The notes under the pieces: generated by a model
The model's input: the letters and a program-made list of their open reading frames with translations, nothing else
Told to the model about the DNA's origin: nothing
Database searches by the model: none
Made by a program: the position numbers and the translations under genes
Shown here: in pieces, positions 7,205 through 15,428 of the stretch
Layout: each line of letters starts with the position of its first letter
Numbering within the stretch: position 1 is the first letter of the stretch
Assembly: GCA_029821735.1 (NCBI GenBank)
Contig: JALGSU010000020.1
Coordinates: 101,874 to 165,873 of the forward strand
Length of the DNA: 64,000 nt
Source: Candidatus Zipacnadia bacterium
GTDB lineage: Bacteria > Armatimonadota > Zipacnadia > Zipacnadales > UBA5352
Direction: 5' to 3'

Positions 7205-10033
7205 ATGAGGCTGCGTCTGACACTGGTGAGCGCGCTTGTTCTGGCGGCGCTGCCCGCGATGGGGCAGGAACCGTATTTCCGCCAGTTCATCGAGACCGAG
7301 GACTGCGCGTTGGAGACCTTCGGCCCGGGTGGTAACCCGCTTGGTGGCTACAACGGTGAGCGCTACGTCTACAGGATTGACGAGCAGCCGTGGACGGGCT
7401 TCATCCGCGCACCGCTCGCGACGACCATCGCGCCGGGGAAGCTGCAGGTCTTCGTACTCGGCTACTGCAGCGATGGCGAGCCGGAAACGCGCACCATGAC
7501 CGTGCGCATCGGTGGCGCCGAGGCCTCGATCACGTATCCGCGCGAGGAGATCAACTACAAGCACAACTGGATCCCGTTCGAGTTGCAGACCGTCGAGGCC
7601 GCCCGGGACGTCGAGGTACAGGTTGACTGCCAGGGCGGGCGCGTCATCCTCGACACGATCCTCGTGAGCAATGATCCGGCGGATGGCACAGAGTTCGTGA
7701 AGCAGCGCACGCGACTGATCAAGCGCCCCCAGCCGCCCGCGGAGCAGACCGCCCGTCCAGCTACCGACGGTAACATGCTCATCAACTCGAGCTTCGAAGT
7801 GGCGCCCACGAACGGCTGGCGGGCGGGCTATCAGAGCCAGTGGGCGCTCACCGACCAGTCTCTCACCGACCACCGACCCTTCGAGGGCGAGCGCGTCCTG
7901 CGGCCGGGCCTGCTGCGTGACAAGCGCGGGGCGCTGACCGGGCGCTGGTTCACCTATGATGGCATCTACTCATCGCCCGTGCAGCTTGAGGTGGGGGAGA
8001 CCTATAGCGTGTCGCTCTACGTGCTCACCGACGGGCCCATCAGTGGCGCGATTGGCCTCAAGGGCAAGACCGAGAGCTTCGAGTTGACGGGCTCGGACGA
8101 CTGGCAGCGCATCTCGGCGACCGTCGAGGCCCCCGCCGACACGGACACGTTCTACGTCACCTTCGTCGCCGACGGCCGGCGCTACCTCTACCTCGACGCG
8201 GCGCAGCTTGAGCGTGGCGAGCTGACCGACTACGCGCCGCGCCCGGGTGTGGACGTGGGTATCGCTTCGGACAAGCGGGAGGGGCGCGTCTGGCGCGAGG
8301 GCCGGGACGTGCCCCTGACCTGGGAGGCGCGCTCGGCCGGCGAGCCCGAACAGGCGACCATCCGCTACCTGATCCACGACGCCCTCGGCCGCGTGGTCCG
8401 CTCCGGCGACCAGCCCATCTCCGCCCCCGCCGGTCAAACCGTGAGCCTGCCGCTCACCTCCGGCCCGCAGCCCACCGGCGCCTACCGCATCGCCTACACT
8501 GTCGAGGTCGAGGGGCAGCCCTCGTACGGCGGTCAGATCTGCTACTCGGTCATCCCGGCCACTCGCGGGGACAGCGCCGAGACCGTGGGCTTCTACGCCT
8601 CGCACTCCCAGCAGTGCTTCGCCGCCATGATGCATGCCGGGATCGTCTGGACCAACACCCTCTCCAGCGCCGGCCATTTCGCCGAGTGGACCTACGTCGA
8701 GCCCGAGGACGACGTGTTCGTCTTCCATGACAGGGACCTCGAGTGGGCGGAGAAGTACAGCATCAAGTTCTGCGCCAACATCAACACCAACCGCAACTCC
8801 ATGCCGGGGTGGCTCATGCGCGATCAGCCCGGCGACGGCGAGTGGATCAAGCACCCGATGGGCTACTTCTCACTTGACGAGTGGGAGGAGTTTTGCGGCG
8901 CGCTGGCCTCCCACTACCGGGAGGACGTCCATCACTGGCTGATCATCGACGAACCGGTCAGCGGCACCAACCGTTACTCGGTTGAGGACTACGCGAAGCT
9001 GCTGGTGGCGGCGAACCGGGCGATCAAGGCCGCCGACCCCGAGGCGGTCGTCTTCGCGCACGCGGGCGCGGGCCACATCGAGTGGATGCAGGACGTGCTG
9101 GCGAACTCGGGCCCGGAGCACTTCGACGGGATGTACTGCTACATCGGCCGCTTCAACGAGGAGCATGGCGGGCAACTGCAGGCGCTCTCTCAGGAGGTCG
9201 ATGCGCCGCTGTGGACGGTGGATTTCGCGCCCGTGAAGAAGCTGGCGACTCACCACGCGGCGATCGACACCGATCGGCCTGCGCCGTGGGCGGACACTGC
9301 CGCGAACACCCGCCGCTATGACCTCTGGGCTATCTGGTCGCTCTCATGGGGCCGGGCGGAGAAGTGGCTGCGCTACGACGCGCGCTACCCCGGGCCGCCC
9401 CCGGGCACCAGCTACATGAGCATCTGGGAGCATGACGGTTCGCTCAGCCCCCACGGCGTGTCGATGGCGACCATGAACGCGCTCATCGGCGAGGCGAAGC
9501 CGCTGGGGCCGGTCGATATGCCCGAGAACATGCAGGGGCACCTATGGGCGGATGGTGCGCGCAAGCTGCTCATCGCTTGGACCGAGGACGGCTCCAGTCG
9601 CCTGCTCGACGTGCCCGGCGCACGGGCGTGGGATGTCTACGGTGGCCGGTTGGACGCGCCGGTCGTGGCCTATCTGCCGACCTTCATAGAGTTCACCGGC
9701 GAGATCCCGGTGATGAAGGCAGCGCCGGTCGAGGCACTCACCGCCGAACTCCTCCCACCCGAAGGTGAGGGCAAACCGTACCGCGCGCGCTTCGGCGTGA
9801 CCCTCGACGGGCCGAGCACCGGTGAGTGGTCTGCCGCAGGACCATACTTCCTGGACCGCGAAACAACCCGAATCATCCCCGCGCAGATCGGCGATGACGG
9901 CGAGGCCGAACTGATCCTGCCGCTCAATGTGTGGCCGGGGTTGCCCATCGCGGAGCGCGAAGTCGAAGTGAGACTGTATCTGCCCGGCCGCCTGCTGGCC
10001 GGCAGGTTGGCGATCGACACAACTCAGCAGTAG
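7205..10033 (+). CDS. Secreted TIM-barrel glycosidase-like protein with N-terminal binding domains
   Basis: The start ATG 7205 follows a GGAGG site, 15 bases after the lyase-like gene, so the two form an operon. The 942-residue product has a signal peptide (1-20, ending LPAMGQ), a first beta-sandwich to about 165, and a CBM4/9-like module beginning MLINSSFEVAP near 190. A barrel region spans about 460-760. Within it, HHWLIIDEPVSG places an acidic residue, Glu583, at the end of a beta strand, as in clan GH-A catalytic acids. A second candidate region is WTVDFAPVKK. The family is not recognised beyond glycoside-hydrolase-like. It probably acts outside the cytoplasm on the same pectic material as its neighbour, which is inference from context. 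Confidence 0.65.
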   Translation: MRLRLTLVSALVLAALPAMGQEPYFRQFIETEDCALETFGPGGNPLGGYNGERYVYRIDEQPWTGFIRAPLATTIAPGKLQVFVLGYCSDGEPETRTMTVRIGGAEASITYPREEINYKHNWIPFELQTVEAARDVEVQVDCQGGRVILDTILVSNDPADGTEFVKQRTRLIKRPQPPAEQTARPATDGNMLINSSFEVAPTNGWRAGYQSQWALTDQSLTDHRPFEGERVLRPGLLRDKRGALTGRWFTYDGIYSSPVQLEVGETYSVSLYVLTDGPISGAIGLKGKTESFELTGSDDWQRISATVEAPADTDTFYVTFVADGRRYLYLDAAQLERGELTDYAPRPGVDVGIASDKREGRVWREGRDVPLTWEARSAGEPEQATIRYLIHDALGRVVRSGDQPISAPAGQTVSLPLTSGPQPTGAYRIAYTVEVEGQPSYGGQICYSVIPATRGDSAETVGFYASHSQQCFAAMMHAGIVWTNTLSSAGHFAEWTYVEPEDDVFVFHDRDLEWAEKYSIKFCANINTNRNSMPGWLMRDQPGDGEWIKHPMGYFSLDEWEEFCGALASHYREDVHHWLIIDEPVSGTNRYSVEDYAKLLVAANRAIKAADPEAVVFAHAGAGHIEWMQDVLANSGPEHFDGMYCYIGRFNEEHGGQLQALSQEVDAPLWTVDFAPVKKLATHHAAIDTDRPAPWADTAANTRRYDLWAIWSLSWGRAEKWLRYDARYPGPPPGTSYMSIWEHDGSLSPHGVSMATMNALIGEAKPLGPVDMPENMQGHLWADGARKLLIAWTEDGSSRLLDVPGARAWDVYGGRLDAPVVAYLPTFIEFTGEIPVMKAAPVEALTAELLPPEGEGKPYRARFGVTLDGPSTGEWSAAGPYFLDRETTRIIPAQIGDDGEAELILPLNVWPGLPIAEREVEVRLYLPGRLLAGRLAIDTTQQ

Positions 10034-10068
10034 GTCCGCAGCGCCTCACACCAACCGGAGGTCATCCC

Positions 10069-10926
10069 ATGCGCTTTGACGTCGACCGTGACAAGTGTAC
10101 CCTCTGCCGCGCGTGCATCAGCACCTGCCCGACCGACATGGTGCGCGAGAAACGTGGCGCGATCAAGATAAGCTGGGTCGCGTGCATCGATTGCGGGCAC
10201 TGCATGGCCATCTGCCCGGAGGGCGCGATCTCCGTGCGTGAGCCCGAGGACGCGCAGTTCCTCCCTGCACCAGAGAAGACTGCCTGCGCGGAGGGCTTGC
10301 TGGGCCGCCTGCAGCAGCGGCGCACCGTCCGCCAGTTCCTGCCCGAGCCGCTCTCGCGCGAGACGATCGAGCAACTCATCGAGGCCGCGCGCTGGGTGCC
10401 GACCGCCGCGAACTGCCAATGCCAGGAGTTCCTAGTCCTCACCGACGAGACCGCCCGTCGCGAACTGCTCGACGCCGTCGTCGACTTCTACCGCGGCTAC
10501 GCCGAAGCGCTTGCCGACCGCGATCACCCCGAGCGGCTGGAGCAGTTTCAGTCCGGCGAGGGTGCCATGCACGAGCACATTCTCGCGGCCGTTCCGGCCT
10601 TCGTCAAGAACATCGACGCCGGCCGCGACCGCCTGTTCTTCGGCGCCCCAGCGGTCATCGTCATCCACGCCGCGCGCGACGAAGTTCTCCCCGAGACCGC
10701 CTGCGCCTACGCGTCACTGGCCATCTCGCTGATGGCTGAAGCGATGGGCCTGGGGACGTGTATCACCGCCTACGCTTCGCTGGCCCTCCAAGCTCTGCCC
10801 GAACTGCGCGCGCAGATCGGCATCCCCGAGGGCAACCAGGTGCACGCCGTCATCGCCGCCGGGAACCCCGCTGAAAACTTCCGGCTGATCCCGGCCCGGC
10901 GACCCGTGCGGACAGAGTGGCGCTGA
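10069..10926 (+). CDS. Ferredoxin-domain nitroreductase family protein
   Basis: The 285-residue protein starts at ATG 10069, behind CCGGAGG. Two CxxCxxCxxxCP motifs (first at residues 10-21, second at about 39-50) predict two 4Fe-4S clusters in the N-terminal 55 residues. An FMN-binding nitroreductase fold follows, opening with QQRRTVRQFLPEP and RWVPTAANCQ and ending with the AMGLGTC segment of this superfamily. Fusions of this kind are flavin-dependent reductases that take electrons internally from ferredoxin domains, and natural substrates are rarely known. The gene lies 35 bases after the glycosidase-like gene and may be the last member of that transcript, but a redox enzyme has no obvious role in glycan breakdown. 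Confidence 0.85.
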   Translation: MRFDVDRDKCTLCRACISTCPTDMVREKRGAIKISWVACIDCGHCMAICPEGAISVREPEDAQFLPAPEKTACAEGLLGRLQQRRTVRQFLPEPLSRETIEQLIEAARWVPTAANCQCQEFLVLTDETARRELLDAVVDFYRGYAEALADRDHPERLEQFQSGEGAMHEHILAAVPAFVKNIDAGRDRLFFGAPAVIVIHAARDEVLPETACAYASLAISLMAEAMGLGTCITAYASLALQALPELRAQIGIPEGNQVHAVIAAGNPAENFRLIPARRPVRTEWR

Positions 10927-10930
10927 GGAC

Positions 10931-11043
10931 GTCAGCGCGGCGTAGCCGCGGACAAGCGAGAAGCGCTCCCACCCATTGGGCGGGAGCGCTTCGAGAGGGT
11001 CGCACGCCGAAGGCGTGCCTGGCGTCCGCGAGTGACCGCTGAC
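10931..11043. other. Nested inverted repeats with a cloverleaf-like fold between convergent genes
   Basis: GTCAGCG (10931-10937) pairs with CGCTGAC (11037-11043), and CGGAC (10949-10953) with GTCCG (11024-11028). Inside lie a long hairpin (10960-10992) and a second perfect hairpin, GCACGCC-gaa-GGCGTGC (11002-11018). A small CGGC-gta-GCCG stem sits at 10938-10948. The arrangement fills the whole space between two converging genes. It may be only a bidirectional terminator or a small mobile repeat. Confidence 0.6.
10960..10992. terminator. Strong hairpin, probable bidirectional terminator
   Basis: An 11-bp perfect stem (GAAGCGCTCCC with GGGAGCGCTTC) is extended by a CCC/GGG inner stem around a short loop. 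It has no clear T-run on either side, so termination would rest on the stem alone. It lies between the convergent nitroreductase and DUF4838 genes. Confidence 0.55.
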
Positions 11044-12917
11044 TAGAACCCGTAGAACTTCAGGTACGCCGAGTTGATACTCCACGACATGCCAAGCTCT
11101 CGGAAGAACTCCTCCTTAGCCAGGTCCGCTGCCTCATACGTCGCCTTCATCTGTGTATCGCCGCCGCGGAACGCCGTCCGCGACACTCGCCAGTCTCGGT
11201 TCAGCCGCGCATATGTCACCGCGGGCTGCAGGAAGTCGATGCGCGCGAGGATAGTCTCGTCGCCGGCCGCTTTCGCCCGTGCCGCGTCCAGATACCCCTG
11301 GCACTCGTCGAGGAATTCGTCGGTGTAGAACTCGGCGATAACTGCCTGGCTCTCCTTGCGGTTCACAAACGTGGATGCGTCGTAGATCTCGTCGGTCTTG
11401 CGCTCGAGCGCGAGATAGAGATCCTCGATCTCGCTCGCCGCCGGGCCCCAACCGGCCTGGCAGTAATCAGTGATCAGCGCGTCTACGTCCTGCTCGGGGT
11501 TCCACAGCACCTCGGCGAGCACGTAATAGGTCAGGCCCTTCGATGTCCAATGCTGATAGCAGCAGTCGAAGTCCGTGACGGTCAGCCCGCCGGCGATGAG
11601 GTTCTGCATATCCTTTCCCAGCCTGCGCGCGAAGTTCACTGGCCAGCCCATACCCCCGCCCAGCAGGTTGGGCCGCAGGAAGAGCCGGCTGGCCTGCGCC
11701 GCCCAACCATCCCACCGCTGTCGGTCCGCCTCGCCCGCTTCGCGGTTCATATAGTTCAGGCCCACGAATCCCACGAGCAGATTCTCGTGCACTGGCGCAT
11801 CCACCGGCACCGTCCGGTATGCGCTGTACGCATACGCGCCCAGCATGCGGCCGGGACACTCCTGCGCGACGATCTCGGCGATGGCCGAGTAGAACTTGAA
11901 GTAGCGGTCAGTGAGGGAGACGTGCTCGATGCGATGGTCCGGGGTATCAGGCCACCAGAACTTGATGATCTCGCCATCGGGCGCGTCCCACGATTCGCAG
12001 GTCTCACAGGTGCAGAAGGTGGTGCCGCCGCCGTCGTTGGGGCTGATCGAGACGCAGTCGAGATCGGGGCTGGCCTGCAGTGCCTCGATCTTCAGGCGGG
12101 CGATCTCGGCGATCAGTTCGGGGTTGGATACGCACAGGCGTGCGCGGTTGCCGGCGCGGCTCTGGTCGCGGGTCCCGTCAGGCTGCAGCGCGAACCACTC
12201 GGGATGCTCCGCCCCGTATGTCTCCCAGAAATCCCCGTAAGCGTGACCGTAGCCGCCGCTGAATGAGCCCGCTATCCGGTGGCGGCGGAACCAATCAGCG
12301 CCCGCGCCGTGCACCTCGTCGAACTGCTCCTTCGTGAAACCCAGCGCATCGAGGCCGCGCTGCACACGCTCGTTCCACTGGATATTGCGAATCTTGCGCT
12401 TGAGCAGGGGCGGCGTGAAGTCGATGTTCAGACCCGCGGGCACAGTGACCGTGGCCCGCTTGGGGACAACCGTGCCCAGTTCGCCCGGCCATAGCCAGCG
12501 CACGCCGAGGACGCTCTCGATGAACTCACACGCCGCCAGATACGTTCCGTTGAGCCGGCCACCGGCGGGCTTGGCGTCGTCACCGATGACGATCAGATCG
12601 GTGTCAATGACACTCACGCGAATCTGTTCCATCGCGAACTCATCGCTGTCAATGCCGTGCGCTGCGGTCAGCAAACTGTCGCCGACCAGGATCCGCGCGC
12701 CTTCGGGGGGATCGTCGTCATAAGCGATGGGAACTTCAGCGCCCGAGATCAGCCGAATATGTGTCTGCAATTCCGTCGCGGCGTCTTTGGCTGATCTGGT
12801 GGCGTCGCTCGACAGCACGATGGAGCAAGTTGGCTGTCCATCCTGAACGAGCGTGAGGTCCGCGTATCCGCAGGTGGCGACCAGCAGGGCACAGGCAAGT
12901 GCGGTGGCTCTCATCAT
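11043..12917 (-). CDS. Secreted DUF4838 domain protein
   Basis: The start is ATG 12915-12917, preceded by GAGGAGAG. The 624-residue product has a signal peptide (1-18). An alpha-glucuronidase-like N-terminal domain (residues 20-165) contains ATELQTHIRLISGAEVPI, ILVGDS and FIESVLGVRWLWPGE, and the DUF4838 barrel follows. The barrel carries a CxCxxC motif at Cys302, Cys304 and Cys307 (TFCTCETCESWD). Related proteins are found in polysaccharide-degradation loci and are thought to be glycoside hydrolases, but I know of no assigned reaction. It is 29 bases downstream of the PAP2 gene on the same strand. Confidence 0.85.
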   Translation of the reverse strand: MMRATALACALLVATCGYADLTLVQDGQPTCSIVLSSDATRSAKDAATELQTHIRLISGAEVPIAYDDDPPEGARILVGDSLLTAAHGIDSDEFAMEQIRVSVIDTDLIVIGDDAKPAGGRLNGTYLAACEFIESVLGVRWLWPGELGTVVPKRATVTVPAGLNIDFTPPLLKRKIRNIQWNERVQRGLDALGFTKEQFDEVHGAGADWFRRHRIAGSFSGGYGHAYGDFWETYGAEHPEWFALQPDGTRDQSRAGNRARLCVSNPELIAEIARLKIEALQASPDLDCVSISPNDGGGTTFCTCETCESWDAPDGEIIKFWWPDTPDHRIEHVSLTDRYFKFYSAIAEIVAQECPGRMLGAYAYSAYRTVPVDAPVHENLLVGFVGLNYMNREAGEADRQRWDGWAAQASRLFLRPNLLGGGMGWPVNFARRLGKDMQNLIAGGLTVTDFDCCYQHWTSKGLTYYVLAEVLWNPEQDVDALITDYCQAGWGPAASEIEDLYLALERKTDEIYDASTFVNRKESQAVIAEFYTDEFLDECQGYLDAARAKAAGDETILARIDFLQPAVTYARLNRDWRVSRTAFRGGDTQMKATYEAADLAKEEFFRELGMSWSINSAYLKFYGF

Positions 12918-12946
12918 ATCTCTCCTCGGCGGGGCGTGGCGGCTGA

Positions 12947-13564
12947 CTACCAGCTCTGGCACCACAGTTGCAGGTCCGGGCCATCGGCCCCGAGCCTGAA
13001 CTCCGGCGCGAAGCCCCCGTGGTGATCGCCGACGATCAACCCGTCCAGCAGACCGCCCTCGGATGCGAGCGAACGCTCAGCGATGTATGTGCCGATGAGC
13101 GCGCCCGCGATGACCTGGTCGAGGCTGTGGTCGCGGCGTCGGTAGCGCGACCAGCAAACCGTGGATGCCCACAGGTACCCGACCTTGCCCCAGGTGGGAT
13201 ACTCCTCCTCGATACAGCGCGCCATGGCGAAGTTCACAGCGGCATGGCCGCTGGGGAAGCCGGTCGCTGAGCCGGGGTTGTCGGGGCGATGGGCCCGCAT
13301 ACCCTCCTTGATTTGTGTGACCACGAGGCCAGTCACTGCGAGGGAGTCGAAGATGTGCCGGCCGGTGTCATCGGCCTCGCCCTTGCCAAAGAGCGTGAGG
13401 CCCGCAGCGGCAACGAACGGCAGGCCCTCACTGATGTGCGTGATGGTGTTGGCGACGTCGCTGCCCAACCTGGGTTCGGCCTCACCCCAGGCAGTTGCTG
13501 CACTGACCACAAGTGCGGCGAGAGCCGCAATCCCCATATCGCTGCGCATCATACGTCCGATCAC
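12947..13564 (-). CDS. PAP2-family phosphatase, exported or membrane-attached
   Basis: The 205-residue protein has all three PAP2 motifs: K86...R93P94, PSGH (104-107) and SRxxxxxHxxxD (Ser139, Arg140, His146, Asp149). PAP2 enzymes use the last histidine as nucleophile to dephosphorylate lipid phosphates or other phosphomonoesters. Here one hydrophobic N-terminal segment ending near AWGEAE (residues 11-28) suggests a signal peptide or anchor. The multi-pass lipid-phosphatase topology is not obvious. The start may be GTG 13562-13564 or one of the ATGs four or five codons later, and the upstream GGGAGGG site does not decide. It precedes DUF4838, probably in one transcript. Confidence 0.8.
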   Translation of the reverse strand: MIGRMMRSDMGIAALAALVVSAATAWGEAEPRLGSDVANTITHISEGLPFVAAAGLTLFGKGEADDTGRHIFDSLAVTGLVVTQIKEGMRAHRPDNPGSATGFPSGHAAVNFAMARCIEEEYPTWGKVGYLWASTVCWSRYRRRDHSLDQVIAGALIGTYIAERSLASEGGLLDGLIVGDHHGGFAPEFRLGADGPDLQLWCQSW

Positions 13565-13592
13565 CGCCCTCCCTCAGCAATCGCCGGTCCGC

Positions 13593-13862
13593 TCAGTCGG
13601 CCTGCTGAAGCTCGCGTATGCCACGCTTGATGAGTCCGCGGGCGAGCGTCTGGTAGCGCGTGTCATGCTTCGCCGCGAGTTCCTTCAGGTCCTTGACTAC
13701 GCTCGGCTCAAGCCGCAGGCTGATACGCTCCTTGCGCTGGGGCTTGATGTCCCAGATGACATCTGTCGCCGGCCCATCGTCGTAGTCCTGGATGCGATGC
13801 GTATCCCAGAAGGCGAGTTCTTCCGCCTCTGTTTTGAAGTTTGGGATGCTCTTCTTTGCCAC
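13593..13862 (-). CDS. brnA: BrnA-like antitoxin / CopG-type DNA-binding protein
   Basis: The 89-residue protein has an acidic N-terminal half that would bind the toxin (FKTEAEELAFWDTHRIQDY) and a ribbon-helix-helix C-terminal half (KERISLRLEPSVVKDLKELA, then YQTLARGLIKRGI). This is the layout of BrnA antitoxins, which neutralise the BrnT ribonuclease and repress their own promoter. It starts 6 bases after the toxin gene, the normal BrnT-BrnA order. The operator candidate lies at 14148-14157. Confidence 0.85.
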   Translation of the reverse strand: MAKKSIPNFKTEAEELAFWDTHRIQDYDDGPATDVIWDIKPQRKERISLRLEPSVVKDLKELAAKHDTRYQTLARGLIKRGIRELQQAD

Positions 13863-13868
13863 TGCCCC

Positions 13869-14114
13869 TCACCACCCTTCGTAGGCTGTAACTATCGAGG
13901 CCGCGTCGCCCCTGACCCGGAAGACGACCGTTAGTGCCCGGCCAGCATGCGTCCGCCCCTCGACGTAGTAGCGTTGCTCGCCGCGCACTTTGCGGCCACG
14001 CCGCAGTTGCGGCGTGCTTTCCATCACCTCGTCCACCTCATCCCACGTCACCCCATGCTTGCTGAGCATGTGCCTGCGTGCGGCTGCGCTCGCAATCCAG
14101 CGCCTGATCTGCAT
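13869..14114 (-). CDS. brnT: BrnT-like ribonuclease toxin
   Basis: From ATG 14112-14114 the product is 81 residues. It has the BrnT pattern: HMLSKHGVTWDEVDEV, a middle strand RYYVEGRTHAGRALTVVF, and a C-terminal segment where BrnT proteins have IISAR (here SIVTAYEGW). BrnT is a RelE-fold ribonuclease that halts translation. The earlier ATG at 14151-14153 is rejected as start because it lies between the -35 and -10 boxes of the promoter described below. The first gene of a two-gene operon with brnA. The altered C-terminal residues mean activity should not be assumed. Confidence 0.8.
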   Translation of the reverse strand: MQIRRWIASAAARRHMLSKHGVTWDEVDEVMESTPQLRRGRKVRGEQRYYVEGRTHAGRALTVVFRVRGDAASIVTAYEGW

Positions 14115-14137
14115 CTGCGCTTTCCCCCCGCAAGAGC

Positions 14138-14166
14138 ATTGTAGGTGTGTCATGACATATTGTCAA
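14138..14166 (-). promoter_or_regulatory. Promoter and probable autoregulatory operator of the brnTA pair
   Basis: Reading the minus strand, TTGACA (14161-14166) is separated by exactly 17 bases from TACAAT (14138-14143), close to the sigma-70 consensus. A perfect 10-bp palindrome, TGTCATGACA (14148-14157), sits in the spacer. Its core CATGACAT (14151-14158) recurs upstream at 14176-14183. A ribbon-helix-helix repressor bound here would block polymerase, which fits BrnA self-repression. The start site would be near 14131, which forces the toxin start to ATG 14112-14114. Confidence 0.8.
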
Positions 14167-14196
14167 TACGTTACGCATGACATCCGGCGCCTGCTA

Positions 14197-15336
14197 TCAG
14201 TAGTCCCGCGTCTTCTCGAACTCGTCCAGCATGGCCATGAAGTTCTCGTAGCTGGTGCCGTAGGCGATGGAGTGGCTGGCGCCAAGTATCAGCCCGCCGC
14301 CGGCCTTGGCCGTGTCCATCGTCTCGCGCACGTCCCGGCGCACATCGTCAGGCGTGCCCGCGACGAGCGTCGCCACATCCACCCCGCCCCATGCCGCCAC
14401 CTGGTTGCCGGTCACCTGCTTCACGTAGCTCGGATTCATGCCCGCCTGCGGTTGCAGGGATTGCAGGCAGTCGAGGCCCACCTCAACGAACTGGTCCATG
14501 ATCGGCTTGTTGTCACCGCAGGAGTGGTGGAACCATTCCAGGCCGCGCGCGTGGATCGCCTCGCCGTTGGCTGCCATGCCCGGCAGGAAGAGCGCGCGGA
14601 AGGTCGCCGGGGAGACGAAGGTGCCAGTCGAGTGGCCGAAATCGCCCTCGGTCAGCACGCCGTGTCCGGTCCGGTCGCGGTACAGAGCCTGCTGCTTACG
14701 GGAGCGGGCGATGGAGGATTGCACCGCGCGGCCGACCAGCTCGGGGTTGAGGGCCACTTCGACCAGGCCGCGTTCATATCCGCCCAGCAGAATCTGCGCG
14801 GCGGCAGCCGGGAATGGGCCGAGGATGTAAGTGTCCTGCGGCAGGCGGGGGAGGACCGCGTCGTAGACTTCGTAGATGCTTTCATCCTCAGGGCCGACCT
14901 CGGGATCGAGGGGGTAATCGTCGATATTGAACTCTTGGTCCCAGTTGGTCTTGTGGCCATCGGTGGCGATCTCGTTGGTCAGCGCGGAGTACTTGTAGCG
15001 CACTCCGTTCTTGTCCTCCCACAGCCCCTCTCCGATCTTCCGTGGGCCTTCGGGGTGGTAGCCCTTCGCGGGGATGTGGGCCATCTTGCGCAGGGCGACG
15101 ACGTCGAAGATGTCCAGAGCGTTGAACAGATCGACGAGGTCATCGATCATGGATGCGGCCACCTCGTCGCGTCGGCCCTCCCAAAAGGCGATCTGCTGCC
15201 CGGCCTTGTCGCGGATGAAGGTCTTGCGCCCGATGACCTTCTCGATTATGTCGCAGTCGATGACATAAGTCGCCAGAGGGACCTTGTCGGGCTCCTCGAA
15301 ACGCAGCGTCGCTCGGACCCGTTCGATGGCGGTCAT
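14197..15336 (-). CDS. Uroporphyrinogen decarboxylase-like (UROD/MtaA superfamily) protein
   Basis: The 379-residue protein begins TAIERVRATLRFEEPDKVP, the usual opening of non-heme UROD-superfamily proteins. It has a HHSCGDNKPIMDQF segment and a final GGGLILGASHSIAYGTSYEN, where the family carries its metal-binding His/Cys and active-site residues. True HemE has a different N-terminus, so heme synthesis is unlikely. Members of this branch act as corrinoid- or zinc-dependent methyltransferases or are unassigned. Such genes are numerous in polysaccharide-degrading uncultivated bacteria. No corrinoid protein gene is adjacent, so the substrate cannot be inferred. Confidence 0.8.
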   Translation of the reverse strand: MTAIERVRATLRFEEPDKVPLATYVIDCDIIEKVIGRKTFIRDKAGQQIAFWEGRRDEVAASMIDDLVDLFNALDIFDVVALRKMAHIPAKGYHPEGPRKIGEGLWEDKNGVRYKYSALTNEIATDGHKTNWDQEFNIDDYPLDPEVGPEDESIYEVYDAVLPRLPQDTYILGPFPAAAAQILLGGYERGLVEVALNPELVGRAVQSSIARSRKQQALYRDRTGHGVLTEGDFGHSTGTFVSPATFRALFLPGMAANGEAIHARGLEWFHHSCGDNKPIMDQFVEVGLDCLQSLQPQAGMNPSYVKQVTGNQVAAWGGVDVATLVAGTPDDVRRDVRETMDTAKAGGGLILGASHSIAYGTSYENFMAMLDEFEKTRDY

Positions 15337-15375
15337 GGGAGCTCTTCACCTCTGCTGCGGCATGTTAAACGCAAA

Positions 15376-15414
15376 GACCGGGCCGACCCGCCCAGAAGGC
15401 GCATCGGCCCGGTC
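15376..15414 (-). terminator. Rho-independent terminator after the DUF6807 gene
   Basis: An 11-bp perfect stem (GACCGGGCCGA at 15376-15386 with its complement at 15404-15414) is followed on the minus strand by CTTTGCGTTTAA. It lies between the DUF6807 stop and the UROD-like start, so the two genes are probably separate transcripts. Confidence 0.7.
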
Positions 15415-15428
15415 CGGGTGGGCCTGAC

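Noticed and set aside
4016..7873. A 1285-codon open frame on the minus strand
   Set aside because: It is the antisense shadow of the lyase-like and barrel genes in GC-rich codon bias. Its translation is His/Arg/Leu/Val-rich with no domain, while the plus-strand proteins have signal peptides and recognisable motifs.
14115..14153. Earlier toxin start at ATG 14151-14153
   Set aside because: It lies between the -35 and -10 boxes of a near-consensus promoter and would not be in the transcript.
14197..15336. HemE (heme biosynthesis) for the UROD-like gene
   Set aside because: The N-terminus and length fit the MtaA/UROD-like branch, and no heme genes are nearby.
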